Below are positions 46,798-55,804 of a stretch of DNA of 64,000 nt, piece by piece. The DNA comes from Phyllobacterium lublinensis. GTDB lineage: Bacteria > Pseudomonadota > Alphaproteobacteria > Rhizobiales > Rhizobiaceae. Every line of letters begins with the position of its first letter. Within the stretch, counting starts at the first letter, position 1. The stretch lies in NCBI RefSeq assembly GCF_020164435.1, contig NZ_JAIUDQ010000021.1, forward strand, positions 1-64,000, read 5' to 3'. A program made the position numbers and the translations under genes. The notes beneath the pieces are model-generated. The model did no database searches. It was not told the origin of the DNA and saw nothing but the letters and a program-made list of their open reading frames with translations.

Positions 46798-47460
46798 TTA
46801 CGACGGAATAGCTGTCTTGCGTTCGACGTAGCGGCCGAAACGTTCGATGGCGTAGTTGATGGTGAAGTAGAGCAAGCCTGCGAACAGGTAGAATTCGAGG
46901 CTCATGAAGGCCCGTGAAATGATTTCCTGGGTGCGCAGCAGCAGTTCGGCAACGCCGATGATGGAGAGCAAGGTCGACGCCTTTACCATTTCGGCGGCTG
47001 TATTGACCCAGGCCGGCAAGATCTGGCGCAAGGCCTGCGGGCCGAGTACGTAGGCAAAGGTTTGCGGGAACGTCAGCCCGACGGCCTTTGCTGCCTCCGT
47101 CTGGCCCTTGGGGATGGACTGCAGTGCGCCGCGGACAATTTCACCAACATGGGAACTGCAAAAGACTGCAAGCGCGAGAACGCCGGCCTGAAACGGTCCA
47201 AGATCGAGTCCGATCGTTCCGAGAACATAATAGCTCGCCAAGACAAGAACCAATACCGGGGTGCCGCGTATGAAATCCGTATAGCCGCGAACCAGCCAAC
47301 GCAGGGGCCGGACACCATAGGTCAAGGCGAGGCCGACAAACACCCCGAGGATCGTGCCGCAGCAAATCGCCAGCAACGAGATCGAAATGGTTACGCCGAG
47401 TCCCTTGAGGATCGGTATCCGCGCCAGCCAGAGGATCTCCAGAAAATGAGCGATATCCAT
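46798..47460 (-). CDS. Polar amino-acid ABC permease
   Basis: This 220-residue His/Glu/Gln-type permease has about five helices, the motif RGYTDFIRGTPVLVLVLASY and the loop KGQTEAAKAVGLTFPQTFAY. It forms a heterodimer channel with the product of the gene upstream, only 4 bp away. Confidence 0.9.
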   Translation of the reverse strand: MDIAHFLEILWLARIPILKGLGVTISISLLAICCGTILGVFVGLALTYGVRPLRWLVRGYTDFIRGTPVLVLVLASYYVLGTIGLDLGPFQAGVLALAVFCSSHVGEIVRGALQSIPKGQTEAAKAVGLTFPQTFAYVLGPQALRQILPAWVNTAAEMVKASTLLSIIGVAELLLRTQEIISRAFMSLEFYLFAGLLYFTINYAIERFGRYVERKTAIPS

Positions 47461-47464
47461 CAGG

Positions 47465-48127
47465 TCACCTCGGCAATGAAAGGCGGCGCTCGACCTGGCG
47501 CATCAATGCGGCAAGGATCGAACAGGTGAACACGTAAAGACAGCTCGCAACGATCCAGGTTTCGATGACGCGGAAGGTCTCGACGTTGATCTTGCGTGCT
47601 TCGAACGTCAATTCAGGCACGGCAATCGCCGCGGCCAGCGAAGTGTCCTTGAACAGCGAAATGATGGTACTGCTGAGCGATGGCAGGACATTGCGAAACA
47701 TCAACGGCGCAATGATCGAGGTGCGTATCTGCATTTCTGTCAAGCCGATTGCGAGTCCGGCTTCGCGCAGTCCGCCTGGAATGGAAAGGAGACCCGCGCG
47801 AAAGACTTCGGCAAGGTAGGCCCCGGAGTAGAGCGCGAGCGTGAAGACAAAACTTTCGATCTTTCCAAGCCGGAAACCAAGCTGCGGGAGCGCAAAATAG
47901 GTGAACAGCACCAGCACGAGAATCGGCGTGTTGCGGATGATGGTCACATAGACGCCTGCCGGACGTTTGATGAACCCGTTCCTGGAGATCAGGCAGAATG
48001 CGATGACAAGTCCAATCACGGCGCCTATCAAGATCGCCCCGACGGCAAGTGCCAGACTGAGTGCCAGCCCCTCAAGCAAAAGATCGAAGCTGCGCCAGAC
48101 GGCAGCGAAATTCAGCGTATAGCCCAT
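47465..48127 (-). CDS. Polar amino-acid ABC permease
   Basis: This 220-residue partner permease has VTIIRNTPILVLVLFTYFAL and the EAA-like loop GGLREAGLAIGLTEMQIRTS. It follows the binding-protein gene by 65 bp and precedes the other permease gene. Confidence 0.9.
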   Translation of the reverse strand: MGYTLNFAAVWRSFDLLLEGLALSLALAVGAILIGAVIGLVIAFCLISRNGFIKRPAGVYVTIIRNTPILVLVLFTYFALPQLGFRLGKIESFVFTLALYSGAYLAEVFRAGLLSIPGGLREAGLAIGLTEMQIRTSIIAPLMFRNVLPSLSSTIISLFKDTSLAAAIAVPELTFEARKINVETFRVIETWIVASCLYVFTCSILAALMRQVERRLSLPR

Positions 48128-48192
48128 GCAGCGCCCACCGTTTGGATAGCAGGATCGCGGTTCCGGATTGGCCGGAACCGCGAAAGGTCAGC

Positions 48193-49038
48193 TCATTTGA
48201 ATTCGACCGGGAAGCCGATCTGCGGCGGGGTCAGATCCTTGCCGAACCAGGTCTTGAACGATTTCGCATAAAAGTCGAACTCGACGCCTGTCATGGCCTC
48301 GTGGAGCGCCGTATTGACGAAATTCAACCAGTCCTGGTCGCCCCGCTTGACGCCGCAGGCATAGGTCTGCGGATTCCAGCCATAGCCGGCGTCCTTGTAG
48401 CGTCCCGGATTCTGCGTCATGTACCAGGCAAGGGAAGATTGATCGGTCGCCGCTGCGTCAGCGCGGCCTGATTCCAGAGCCTGATAAATGAGATCCACGG
48501 ATTCATATTGATCGACCTTGGCCTCCGGCAGAGCGGCATGGACCATGCTTTCGGCGTACACATTCTGCAGTACCGATATGGTGACCGCAGATCCCGCGGC
48601 TTTCAAGGCGGCATAATCTGCATACTTGCTGTCGCCCTTCAGCATGAGCCCGACGCCTTCACGGTAATATGGTATGGTGAAAGCTATCTGCTGGGCGCGT
48701 TCACCCGTAACGGTCATAAACTGACAAGTGATATCAACTTTGTCAGTCGTTATGTTGGGAATGCGTGCATCGGAAGACTGATTGACGAATTCGATCTTCT
48801 CGGGATCGTTGAAGAGCGCCTTCGCGATAATGTGACCCATGTCGACGTCGAAGCCCTGGAGCTTGTCATCGACACTCTTGAAATGCCATGGCGCATTCGT
48901 GCTGCCTGTGCCGAGAACCAGATGCCCTCGTGTGAGAACCTCGTCGAGTTTGCTCTTGGTTTCCTGGGCGTTGGCGCTGAGTGAAGGCAGCATGGATAGC
49001 GCGGCAAGCGTAGCCGCGATGAAATACCGTTTAGCCAT
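48193..49038 (-). CDS. Polar amino-acid ABC substrate-binding protein (SBP family 3)
   Basis: From the ATG at 49038, with AGGGGAA at the right distance, the protein has 281 residues. The signal peptide ends SLSANA, and the binding fold includes RGHLVLGTGSTNAPWHFKSV, LQGFDVDMGHIIAKALF and CQFMTVTGERAQQIAFTIPY. The ligand-binding Arg/Asp pattern suggests an amino acid or derivative; it differs from the cystine-type protein at 9053. It is the first gene of the four-gene importer, whose promoter region has a clear palindrome. Confidence 0.87.
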   Translation of the reverse strand: MAKRYFIAATLAALSMLPSLSANAQETKSKLDEVLTRGHLVLGTGSTNAPWHFKSVDDKLQGFDVDMGHIIAKALFNDPEKIEFVNQSSDARIPNITTDKVDITCQFMTVTGERAQQIAFTIPYYREGVGLMLKGDSKYADYAALKAAGSAVTISVLQNVYAESMVHAALPEAKVDQYESVDLIYQALESGRADAAATDQSSLAWYMTQNPGRYKDAGYGWNPQTYACGVKRGDQDWLNFVNTALHEAMTGVEFDFYAKSFKTWFGKDLTPPQIGFPVEFK

Positions 49039-49079
49039 TTGAGTTCCCCTATTCGTCAAGCGAATGTTTTTATCGGCCA

Positions 49080-49113
49080 TCCATTATTATGGAATATAAT
49101 ACCGTATAATGGA
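49080..49113. promoter_or_regulatory. Operator-like inverted repeat upstream of the amino-acid importer
   Basis: TCCATTAT (49080-49087) and ATAATGGA (49106-49113) are perfect 8-bp inverted arms 18 bp apart. The AT-rich centre contains a second repeat, ATTAT/ATAAT. It lies 42 bp upstream of the binding-protein start and probably overlaps the promoter. Confidence 0.55.
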
Positions 49114-49184
49114 TTGCTAATAGAATGACAGGTGCCTCAACTTGTCAATAGTCTATCAACAGCGGGGAAGTATTGTTTTCGACG

Positions 49185-49331
49185 CTACATGCCATTGCTT
49201 ATGAGTTGCGCGTAAAACTCTACGGCCAGCCAGGCCAACGCTGCCAGACCCAGGGAAACGGTCAGGATGGCCAGAACCGGATAGCCTTGTCTGCCCTGTT
49301 TGGCGTCATCGGCCTCAATACGTTTTGCCAT
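49185..49331 (-). CDS. Small single-helix membrane protein (48 aa)
   Basis: From the ATG at 49331, preceded by AGGAAG, the product has a charged N-terminus (MAKRIEADDAKQGRQG) and one transmembrane helix (VLAILTVSLGLAALAWLAVE). Very similar short proteins with the pattern MA+RI-AD-A+QG+ are common in Rhizobiales, always of unknown function. The frame extends to 49439, but that part overlaps a terminator. Confidence 0.65.
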   Translation of the reverse strand: MAKRIEADDAKQGRQGYPVLAILTVSLGLAALAWLAVEFYAQLISNGM

Positions 49332-49405
49332 GTCAAACTTCCTGATTTCAGTCCAATTCGGAGTGGAACGGAGCCGAGCGGCCATTGTTCCCCATTGAAA
49401 ACAAC

Positions 49406-49433
49406 AAACCCGCGTCGGTGGCGCGGGTTTTTG
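49406..49433 (-). terminator. Terminator after the DUF892 gene
   Basis: AACCCGCG (49407-49414) and CGCGGGTT (49422-49429) form a strong GC stem flanked by A and T tracts on both sides, so it can act in either direction. It ends 16 bp downstream of the DUF892 stop on the minus strand. Confidence 0.78.
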
Positions 49434-49448
49434 CAACAAGCGGCCGAT

Positions 49449-49952
49449 TCAGGCAGCAGCGGCGTTGATCCGGCTTTCTGCCATGGCGGTCAACGCTTTG
49501 TCGGTCTGCATTTCTTCCTGAAGGTTTTGTTGGAGCAATGCTGCACAATCATCGCGGCCAAGCTGCCTCGCCCAGGCGACAAGCGTACCGTAACGGGTAA
49601 TCTCATAGTGCTCTACCGCCTGGCCGGCCGCAATCAATGCCGCGTCAAGGACCTGGTCGTCGTCGACTTCGCCGGCTATTTCGTCTGCCTCTTCGAGGAT
49701 ACCGTCAATTGCAGGGCAGTTTACGCCCCGCACATCGACGCCGTGCAGCTTGAATACCTGTTCCAGACGATCGATCTGCACTTCCGTTTCCTGCAGATGT
49801 CGCTCGAAGCCGTCTTTCAACTCCTGATCCGATGCCTTGTCGATCATCTCAGGCAATGCCTTCGCAATTTGGTTTTCGGCATAGTAGATGTCGCGTAGCG
49901 TATGGACGAAAAGATCGTCCATCGTTTTGATATCCTTGGAAAAAAATCCCAT
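49449..49952 (-). CDS. DUF892 ferritin-like protein (YciE/YciF family)
   Basis: The ATG at 49952, preceded by AGGAGG, gives 167 residues of ferritin-like four-helix bundle. DUF892 hallmarks are DLFVHTLRDIYYAENQIAKA, the Glu/His iron ligands in ERHLQETEVQIDRLEQVF, and EHYEITRYGTLVAWARQLG. YciF-type proteins respond to osmotic, oxidative or stationary-phase stress; iron binding is inferred from the fold. It is a single-gene unit ending in a clear terminator. Confidence 0.88.
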   Translation of the reverse strand: MGFFSKDIKTMDDLFVHTLRDIYYAENQIAKALPEMIDKASDQELKDGFERHLQETEVQIDRLEQVFKLHGVDVRGVNCPAIDGILEEADEIAGEVDDDQVLDAALIAAGQAVEHYEITRYGTLVAWARQLGRDDCAALLQQNLQEEMQTDKALTAMAESRINAAAA

Positions 49953-50088
49953 TTCATCCTCCTGGAAGACGGACACGGCAACCCGTTCGGCAACCTCACG
50001 GTCTGCAAGCAGTGATTGTCAGTGGTACAGGCCGATAACGGGATGCCGGAGGAATGGTTCCTGGGATTCCGGTGAACCAGGTTGTAAT

Positions 50089-50964
50089 CTAAAGTTGCAC
50101 GACCGGGTCGAAGCGACCCTTCCCTGCAAGTTCGATGAGAAAGGTCTTGCCTGCGTCGGGATCGGACCGGTGTACAGGGTCGGTCATGTGATGGTAGGCG
50201 GTCGTTACGATCAGATTGGCTGTGCCTTCGGCTACGAAGGCGGGGCATGATGGCTGCAGCACCGGCACTGCTATCGAGCGGATACGCCTTCCCGATGCGG
50301 CATAGACGTCGATGCTGGACCTACCCCAGCACGCGTTCCACAGGTTGCCATCGCCGTCGACGACTGAACCGTCGACGCCGCCCTTCTCCTTGTGCTGGTA
50401 GAATAACGCAGGCTCTCCCGTCGGCAAACCGGTTTCGGCGTCAGTATCGACGCGCCAGATGATGTTCTTGGCCGTGTCAGCAAAATAGGCAATACGACCG
50501 TCAGGCGAAAAGCTGATCGAGTTGGAGATGGATATGTCGCTGAAAAGTTTACGCAATTCACCGCGGCGATACCAATAGATCGAGCCAGCGCCCGTCTCCG
50601 ATTTCTTACCCATCGTACCGATCCAGAATGCGCCGGCAGGATGCACGCGCGCATCATTGGAGCGGGTAGACGGATTGTCAGCCTCGATTGGCTGGCGCAG
50701 AGTCGTCCGGCCGGATTGGCGATCGCGGATGAAAAGCCCTGTCTCCGTTGCGATCAGCTGCCTGCCTTCATCGATGACAGCAAGTGCACTTGCCATTTGC
50801 CCGAGGGAGTGTACCTGCAATTCACCGCCAGTGAGTGGCTTCTCGAACAGGCGGCCAGTTACGATATCGAACCACCAGACGGTCCGGGTCAGCGGATCAT
50901 AGCCCGGTCCCTCGCCCAGTTCACATGCCACATCACAAAAGATGCTGATCTTCGGCTCATCCAT
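50089..50964 (-). CDS. SMP-30/gluconolactonase-family sugar lactonase
   Basis: This 291-residue six-bladed propeller has the metal ligands Glu in CELGEGPGYDP, Asn/Asp in STRSNDARVHPAGAFWIGTM and ISNSISFSPDGR, and Asp in GGVDGSVVDGDGNLW. It would hydrolyse an aldonolactone such as galactono-lactone to the free acid. The ATG at 50964 lies 1 bp after the KDPGal aldolase stop. It is the last gene of a four-gene sugar-acid operon. Confidence 0.86.
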   Translation of the reverse strand: MDEPKISIFCDVACELGEGPGYDPLTRTVWWFDIVTGRLFEKPLTGGELQVHSLGQMASALAVIDEGRQLIATETGLFIRDRQSGRTTLRQPIEADNPSTRSNDARVHPAGAFWIGTMGKKSETGAGSIYWYRRGELRKLFSDISISNSISFSPDGRIAYFADTAKNIIWRVDTDAETGLPTGEPALFYQHKEKGGVDGSVVDGDGNLWNACWGRSSIDVYAASGRRIRSIAVPVLQPSCPAFVAEGTANLIVTTAYHHMTDPVHRSDPDAGKTFLIELAGKGRFDPVVQL

Positions 50965-50965
50965 T

Positions 50966-51610
50966 TCAGACCTCGGTAAAAATGCGATCATAGGCTGCGA
51001 CTGTCAGTTGCGCCCGTTCACGAACAAAGGATGATGAGGCACCAGCCTTGTAGAGGCTCGAGCCAAGGCCGAAGGTACGGACGCCGACGCTGGCATAGTC
51101 CGCAAAGCCGTTCTCGTCCACGCCGCCGACGGCGCCGATTGTGGTGCCCTTCGGCAGGATGGCGCTGATCGCCTTGATGCCGTCTGGGCCGAGAACACTG
51201 GCCGGGAAAAACTTTAGACCGGATGCGCCGGCCTTCAAGGCAGCGAGGGCTTCTGTCGGCGTGAACACGCCGGGCATTGTGACCATGCCGAAACGGGCCG
51301 CCTCCGCCAGCACGCCTGCGTCGACATTGGGGCTGATCATCAAACGTCCACCGGCCGCATCAAGCCGCGCGACATCGGCGGGATCCAGCACGGTGCCTGC
51401 TCCGACGAGCACATGCGACGGCAGATTTTTCACAAGCAATTCAATGGATTGGAACGGGTCCGGAGAGTTGAGCGGGACCTCGATGACATCAATGCCCGCA
51501 TTCAGCAACTCTTCGCCGATGCTGAGAACCTCGACAGGTTTGACACCGCGCAGGATTGCGATGAGGTCGCGCTTGAGCGCCGGCCATGACGCAGATGATT
51601 TGTGGTTCAT
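50966..51610 (-). CDS. dgoA: 2-dehydro-3-deoxy-6-phosphogalactonate aldolase
   Basis: This 214-residue class I KDPG/KDPGal aldolase has Arg21 (IAILRGVKP), Glu44 in DVIEVPLNSP and Schiff-base Lys133 in GASGLKFFPASVLGP. The VPLNSP wording and the adjacent 2-keto-3-deoxygalactonate kinase gene favour the galactonate branch over Eda. It cleaves KDPGal to pyruvate and glyceraldehyde-3-phosphate. It overlaps dgoK by 4 bp. Confidence 0.9.
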   Translation of the reverse strand: MNHKSSASWPALKRDLIAILRGVKPVEVLSIGEELLNAGIDVIEVPLNSPDPFQSIELLVKNLPSHVLVGAGTVLDPADVARLDAAGGRLMISPNVDAGVLAEAARFGMVTMPGVFTPTEALAALKAGASGLKFFPASVLGPDGIKAISAILPKGTTIGAVGGVDENGFADYASVGVRTFGLGSSLYKAGASSSFVRERAQLTVAAYDRIFTEV

Positions 51611-52536
51611 GCGAGACGTTCCTGTTCAATTGGCCAAAGGCGCGAAGCGGCGACGAACAGCCCCTTGCGGACTGCCTCATCGGCGTCAACGAGGTCGTAT
51701 TCGAGACCGGAAAGAGCCAATGCCCGGCCATAGAGTGCGGCCATGGTTCCGGATGCGACAATCGTGACCCGGCCCTGCTTCTCCATCCTGGCAGCGGCAA
51801 TTTCCGCGCCGATCAGAAGGCCGGACAAACGCGCGGCCGCGCCCTCCGGGGAAAGATTGTCAAGCAGCATCGCGGCACGAATGCCGAAAAGCTCGCCCAG
51901 CATTCGTTTGCCCGACAACATCAGATCAAGCGCGGCGGCAAATTGTGGATGGTCGGGCGAAGCCGCCCCAACAGCGTCGCCAATGGAATGGCGCAGGATC
52001 GATTGCGAGGCAAGCAAAGCGTAAAGCTCGCCCGTCAGGAAAGTGGAAAAATGGTTTGCCTTGCCATTTTCAAGTGCGACCCATTTCGAGTGGGTGCCCG
52101 GCATGGCAATGATTCCATTGGATAAATTCTGGGTCAGGATTGCGCCCAGCAATTGCGTTTCCTCACCGCGCATGACGTTTGGCGCGCTGCCGGATTGGGA
52201 CAGGCCCGGAATGATCCGCACATCGCGATCAATGCCCGGAATCCGCACGGTTCCCGAAAGAATGGACGGCAGATCGGCTGGAACCGGCACATAATTGGCC
52301 TCCACCCAGCCCTGCCGCGAACCCGCCATGCCGCAGACGATGACCGGGAGATCATCACGCGCACCAAGTTCGGCAAGATGGCTCTCCAGCGTCGCGGCAA
52401 AGCCACGGGCGCGGGATGCGTCGAGCCCGTCATCGGTGCGCTTCTCCGCCAGGACATCACCTCGGCCATCGACCAGCCAGAGGCGAAAACGGCTTGTTCC
52501 CCAATCACTTAGGCCATAGGCCGGTTGCGGTGTCAC
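51607..52536 (-). CDS. dgoK: 2-dehydro-3-deoxygalactonokinase
   Basis: The 309-residue protein is a DgoK-family actin-like kinase, with DWGTSRFRLWLVDGRGDVL at the N-terminus, VIVCGMAGSRQGWVEANYVP and MPGTHSKWVALENGKANHFS in the middle. It phosphorylates 2-keto-3-deoxygalactonate for the aldolase. It overlaps both neighbours by 4 bp, so translation is tightly coupled. Confidence 0.91.
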   Translation of the reverse strand: MTPQPAYGLSDWGTSRFRLWLVDGRGDVLAEKRTDDGLDASRARGFAATLESHLAELGARDDLPVIVCGMAGSRQGWVEANYVPVPADLPSILSGTVRIPGIDRDVRIIPGLSQSGSAPNVMRGEETQLLGAILTQNLSNGIIAMPGTHSKWVALENGKANHFSTFLTGELYALLASQSILRHSIGDAVGAASPDHPQFAAALDLMLSGKRMLGELFGIRAAMLLDNLSPEGAAARLSGLLIGAEIAAARMEKQGRVTIVASGTMAALYGRALALSGLEYDLVDADEAVRKGLFVAASRLWPIEQERLA

Positions 52537-53300
52537 AGATAGCCTCCGTCGACGATCAATGTCTGGGCACTGACCATGCGCGCGGCATCGGAGGCGAGGA
52601 ACAGGCAGGGGCCGACCATGTCGCCAGGCTGGATTTCCTCACGCAGGACCTGTTTGCCGACATGGTTTTTCAGGCCTTCCTCCGTAACCCAGTGCGTCTT
52701 CTGGCGTTCGGTCATGACCCAGCCCGGCGCGATGGCATTGACACGGATATTCTCCGGCCCAAGCCGACCGGCCAACCCCTTGGTAAGACCAATGATTCCG
52801 GCTTTCGCCGCCGTATAGGACGGCATGTTGCCCTGGTTGATCATGTAGGAGGTCGAGGTGAAATTGATGATCGAGCCACCGCCTGCCGCCCGCATGCCCG
52901 GCACGACCGCCTGAGCTGCAAAAAACTGCGGACGCAGGTTGATCGACTGGTTCTTGTCCCAATATTCAACCGTCACGTCATCAATATCGTGCCGGTCGTC
53001 CCATGCGGCATTGTTGACGAGAACGGTGATCAAGCCATTGGAATCAATGGCTTTTGCAGTCGCGTTACGCAGATGCTCGACGTCTGTCAGGTCGGCTTTC
53101 AGATAGAGAGGCGCATTGCCGTAATCCTTGCCCAGGCGTTCGACAAGAGCCTCGGATGGCGCATCGGCAATGTCGATGAAGGCAACGCGGCAGCCCTGGC
53201 GCACGAAGCCTTCGGTGAGCGCAGCGCCGATACCCGAACCGCCTCCAGTGATCAGAACGGAGCGGTCCTTCAGGTCCGGAAAGATGGCGGATGGCATCAT
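52533..53300 (-). CDS. SDR-family oxidoreductase, probable aldose dehydrogenase
   Basis: From the ATG at 53300 (or 53297) the product has 255 residues. It shows the Rossmann motif VLITGGGSGIGAAL, NNAA, the catalytic Ser in NFTSTSYM and YTAAK, and the PGWVMTERQ segment. As first gene before dgoK, dgoA and a lactonase it probably oxidises galactose, or a related sugar, to the lactone. The frame is open to 53606, across the divergent promoter; that start is rejected. Confidence 0.85.
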   Translation of the reverse strand: MMPSAIFPDLKDRSVLITGGGSGIGAALTEGFVRQGCRVAFIDIADAPSEALVERLGKDYGNAPLYLKADLTDVEHLRNATAKAIDSNGLITVLVNNAAWDDRHDIDDVTVEYWDKNQSINLRPQFFAAQAVVPGMRAAGGGSIINFTSTSYMINQGNMPSYTAAKAGIIGLTKGLAGRLGPENIRVNAIAPGWVMTERQKTHWVTEEGLKNHVGKQVLREEIQPGDMVGPCLFLASDAARMVSAQTLIVDGGYL

Positions 53301-53604
53301 GTCATATCTCACGAAGTATGGCAGTTCCATTATTTGGAACGTAGTTTGACTATGCTGAATTGTCATTTTACGATGGTGAAAGTCAAGATGTGACGCCCTT
53401 TTACACCTGCACACAACCAAAATTCTTGCGAGGGTTGAAAAATTTGAACCGAAATCAAAGATTCTTGGGCGAGATTTGCCAATTCTTGGATGGTTTGTGT
53501 CCAACCTTGCGCAAATTCTGTTCCAGAGTGGCAATGGATGGGCGGCGTTTTTCCGAAACGGGTTGGCCCTGCATCCGAGGCGTAGCCGGAGAGCGTTGGC
53601 AACC
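53301..53604. promoter_or_regulatory. Divergent promoter region with ATTCTTG direct repeats
   Basis: This 304-bp gap between the SDR gene (minus) and the IclR gene (plus) holds three direct copies of ATTCTTG (53422-53428, 53461-53467, 53482-53488). It also holds an inverted repeat TTTGA-N7-TCAAA (53443-53459). These are candidate IclR-type regulator sites. No gene is seen in it. Confidence 0.4.
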
Positions 53605-54408
53605 ATGAAAAAAAGCGTACCCGGCGTTACTGCCAGCGACGATCAGCGCAATGGAACGGGCACGCTCGGCAAGGCAATTTCTGTGCTCGATATCATCGCG
53701 GGATCGCCCGAGCCTTTGCGCTTTACGGATGTGTTGAACCTTTCCAATCAGCCGCGCGGAACCCTGCACCGGCAAATCTCGAACCTGATCGAAGAAGGGC
53801 TGCTTACGGTCAACCGCGACCAGTCCTATGGCCTTGGCCTCAGGCTATTGCAATTTGCGTCGAAGGCATGGGCAGGCAACCAGTTTCGCGCAATAGCCGA
53901 ACCACACATCCGAAAGTTGCATGAGGCAACCGGCGAGACGGTACACCTCGGAGTCCTGCGGGGAACCGAGGTGATCTATCTCGACAAGATCGAAAGCCGG
54001 CAAAGTGTTCGCACGGTTTCGCAGATTGGCAACGCGGCGCCGGCCTGGTGCACCGGAGTCGGCAAGGCGGCACTCTCCGCCCTGCCCGATGCCGAGTTGC
54101 GCGAGCGGGTCGGCAGGATCAGGTTCGTGCGCTACACGCCGAACACGCTGGGAGACGCGCGCAGTCTGCTGGAGGAGATCGAGCAAATCCGCAAGGATGG
54201 CAATGCCTATGACCGAGAGGAACACGAGACGGGAATTGTGTGCGTTGCAGCGCCCGTCCGCGCCGAACAGCTCATTGCCGGAGTGTCGGTAACCGGCCCG
54301 GCCTACCGGATCACGCCCCACGCACTGCAGTCCTGGGCGGGCATCACGCGGGAGGCCGCAGCCGCCATCATGCGGGACATGGAAACGCGGATGGCGCCGC
54401 GCGGATAA
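53605..54408 (+). CDS. IclR-family transcriptional regulator
   Basis: From the ATG at 53605 the protein has 267 residues. The winged HTH (about 18-85) contains TLGKAISVLDIIAGSPEPLR and PRGTLHRQISNLIEEGLL, and the C-terminal IclR effector domain has GETVHLGVLRGTEVIYLDKI and APAWCTGVGKAALSAL. It is divergent from the SDR-dgoK-dgoA-lactonase operon, which is its probable target (compare DgoR-type control of galactonate genes by other families). The frame is open to 53476 without supporting signals. Confidence 0.86.
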   Translation: MKKSVPGVTASDDQRNGTGTLGKAISVLDIIAGSPEPLRFTDVLNLSNQPRGTLHRQISNLIEEGLLTVNRDQSYGLGLRLLQFASKAWAGNQFRAIAEPHIRKLHEATGETVHLGVLRGTEVIYLDKIESRQSVRTVSQIGNAAPAWCTGVGKAALSALPDAELRERVGRIRFVRYTPNTLGDARSLLEEIEQIRKDGNAYDREEHETGIVCVAAPVRAEQLIAGVSVTGPAYRITPHALQSWAGITREAAAAIMRDMETRMAPRG

Positions 54409-54572
54409 AGCGCCGCCCGCCCAAGGGGATAGCCGCGGTTTTCGGAGCGTACCATGCAGCCAAGCGCATGCCATCGGGCGCGTGACCGGCCAGTTCCAGT
54501 GGCATGGCGTATGATTCGGCAATCGCGGAGCTTTCGCACTAAAGGCTTGCTTGCAAACATGAATAATGGTTA

Positions 54573-54592
54573 TATTGAATGAACATTCAATA
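54573..54592. promoter_or_regulatory. BetI-like operator upstream of the Rieske oxygenase gene
   Basis: TATTGAATG-AA-CATTCAATA is a perfect 9-bp inverted repeat ending 15 bp before the oxygenase start. It resembles BetI-type TetR operators (TTGA-rich arms). Nearly the same sequence occurs at 57755, and a BetI-like repressor gene lies at 63307. Confidence 0.7.
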
Positions 54593-54607
54593 AATAAGAG
54601 TGAACCA

Positions 54608-55804
54608 ATGCAGATGCCGCCGCGTGATTTGACCATCCCCAAAGACTGGGACCGCCGTGGATTGCCCGCCTGGAGCTACAACAGTCCCGCCCTTCTCGAA
54701 CTCGAGAAGGAGCATGTCTTCCGCTGTCACTGGCAGATTGCCGGTCACGTTGCAGATGTGCCGAATATCGGGGACTACGTTACCCTTGATGCTGTCGGCG
54801 AACGAGCCTTGATCGTACGCGGCAAGGACGGGGAAATCCGGGCGTTTCACAATATCTGCCGCCATCGCGGCTCACGGGTCGTCGCCGAAAACAAGGGCAG
54901 TTGCAACAATGCGCTCGTGTGCCCGTTTCACGGCTGGGTCTATAATCTCGACGGCACGCTGCGCGGTGCGGCACGGCCGCGCTCGTTCCCGGATCTCGAC
55001 AAGAACGAATTCGGACTGCTGCCGCTCGAACTGGAAATCTGGATGGGGTTCATCTTCATCCGGTTCCGGAAGGGAATGCAGCCATCCGTCGCCACGCTGC
55101 TGAAGCCATTCGAAGAAGAGATCGCTCATTATCACGTGGCTGACATGGTGCCTGCGGGCTTCTGGACGCAGAAATCACCGGTCAACTGGAAATCTGTCCG
55201 CGACGTCGACAATGAGGGTTATCACGTGGCGATGGCGCATCCGGCCCTCCAGGACCTTTATGGCTCGACCTATTATGACGAACCCTTCGTCAATGGCGTG
55301 TCGCGATCGTTTGCGACCTACAACCCCCATGCGGGGCGGCGCTGGAGTGTCAGGAATTACATAAAGATCGCGCCGGAGGCGACGCATCTTCCGGAGCATC
55401 TGCGCAAGGCATGGATCTATTACGGGATCTTTCCAAATGCGGTCATTGCGCTGACGCCGGAAGGCGCGTCGTATTACCAGGAGTTTCCATTGACCACAGG
55501 CGAGACCCTGCTTCGCGGTGCGGTCTTCCGTTTCAGGGATGAATCGCGCCGGCAGGCGGCCGCGCGCTATCTCGCCTCACGCATCGATCGCGAGACCAAT
55601 TCGGAGGATATCCAGCTCACGAAATGGTCGAACGAGTCGATGCTGTCGAAATCGTTCTCCGGTTTCTATCTGTCCGATCTCGAATATGGCGTCCGTTCGC
55701 ACCATGACCATCTGCGAAAGGTGCTTCCCGTGCTGTCGGTCGACAAGGCGCCGGTCGAAGCAGAGATTCCGTTGATCAACGCGCAGCTGAGTGTATCGAA
55801 TTAG
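54608..55804 (+). CDS. Rieske non-heme iron oxygenase, alpha subunit
   Basis: From the ATG at 54608 the protein has 398 residues. The Rieske [2Fe-2S] ligands are Cys84-X-His86 and Cys105-X2-His108 (NICRHRGS, CPFHGW). The mononuclear iron site includes His206 and His211 in DNEGYHVAMAHP, with Asp201 as the likely bridging acid. Related enzymes hydroxylate aromatics or N-demethylate quaternary amines (CntA, GbcA, stachydrine demethylase). The neighbouring amine genes and BetI-like operator favour an amine substrate. No reductase or ferredoxin gene is in the window. An alternative start is the ATG at 54614. Confidence 0.88.
   Translation: MQMPPRDLTIPKDWDRRGLPAWSYNSPALLELEKEHVFRCHWQIAGHVADVPNIGDYVTLDAVGERALIVRGKDGEIRAFHNICRHRGSRVVAENKGSCNNALVCPFHGWVYNLDGTLRGAARPRSFPDLDKNEFGLLPLELEIWMGFIFIRFRKGMQPSVATLLKPFEEEIAHYHVADMVPAGFWTQKSPVNWKSVRDVDNEGYHVAMAHPALQDLYGSTYYDEPFVNGVSRSFATYNPHAGRRWSVRNYIKIAPEATHLPEHLRKAWIYYGIFPNAVIALTPEGASYYQEFPLTTGETLLRGAVFRFRDESRRQAAARYLASRIDRETNSEDIQLTKWSNESMLSKSFSGFYLSDLEYGVRSHHDHLRKVLPVLSVDKAPVEAEIPLINAQLSVSN

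Noticed and set aside
53301..53606. N-terminal extension of the SDR protein across the divergent promoter
   Set aside because: SDR family members start just before the Rossmann motif; the extension is AT-rich and crosses the regulatory region.
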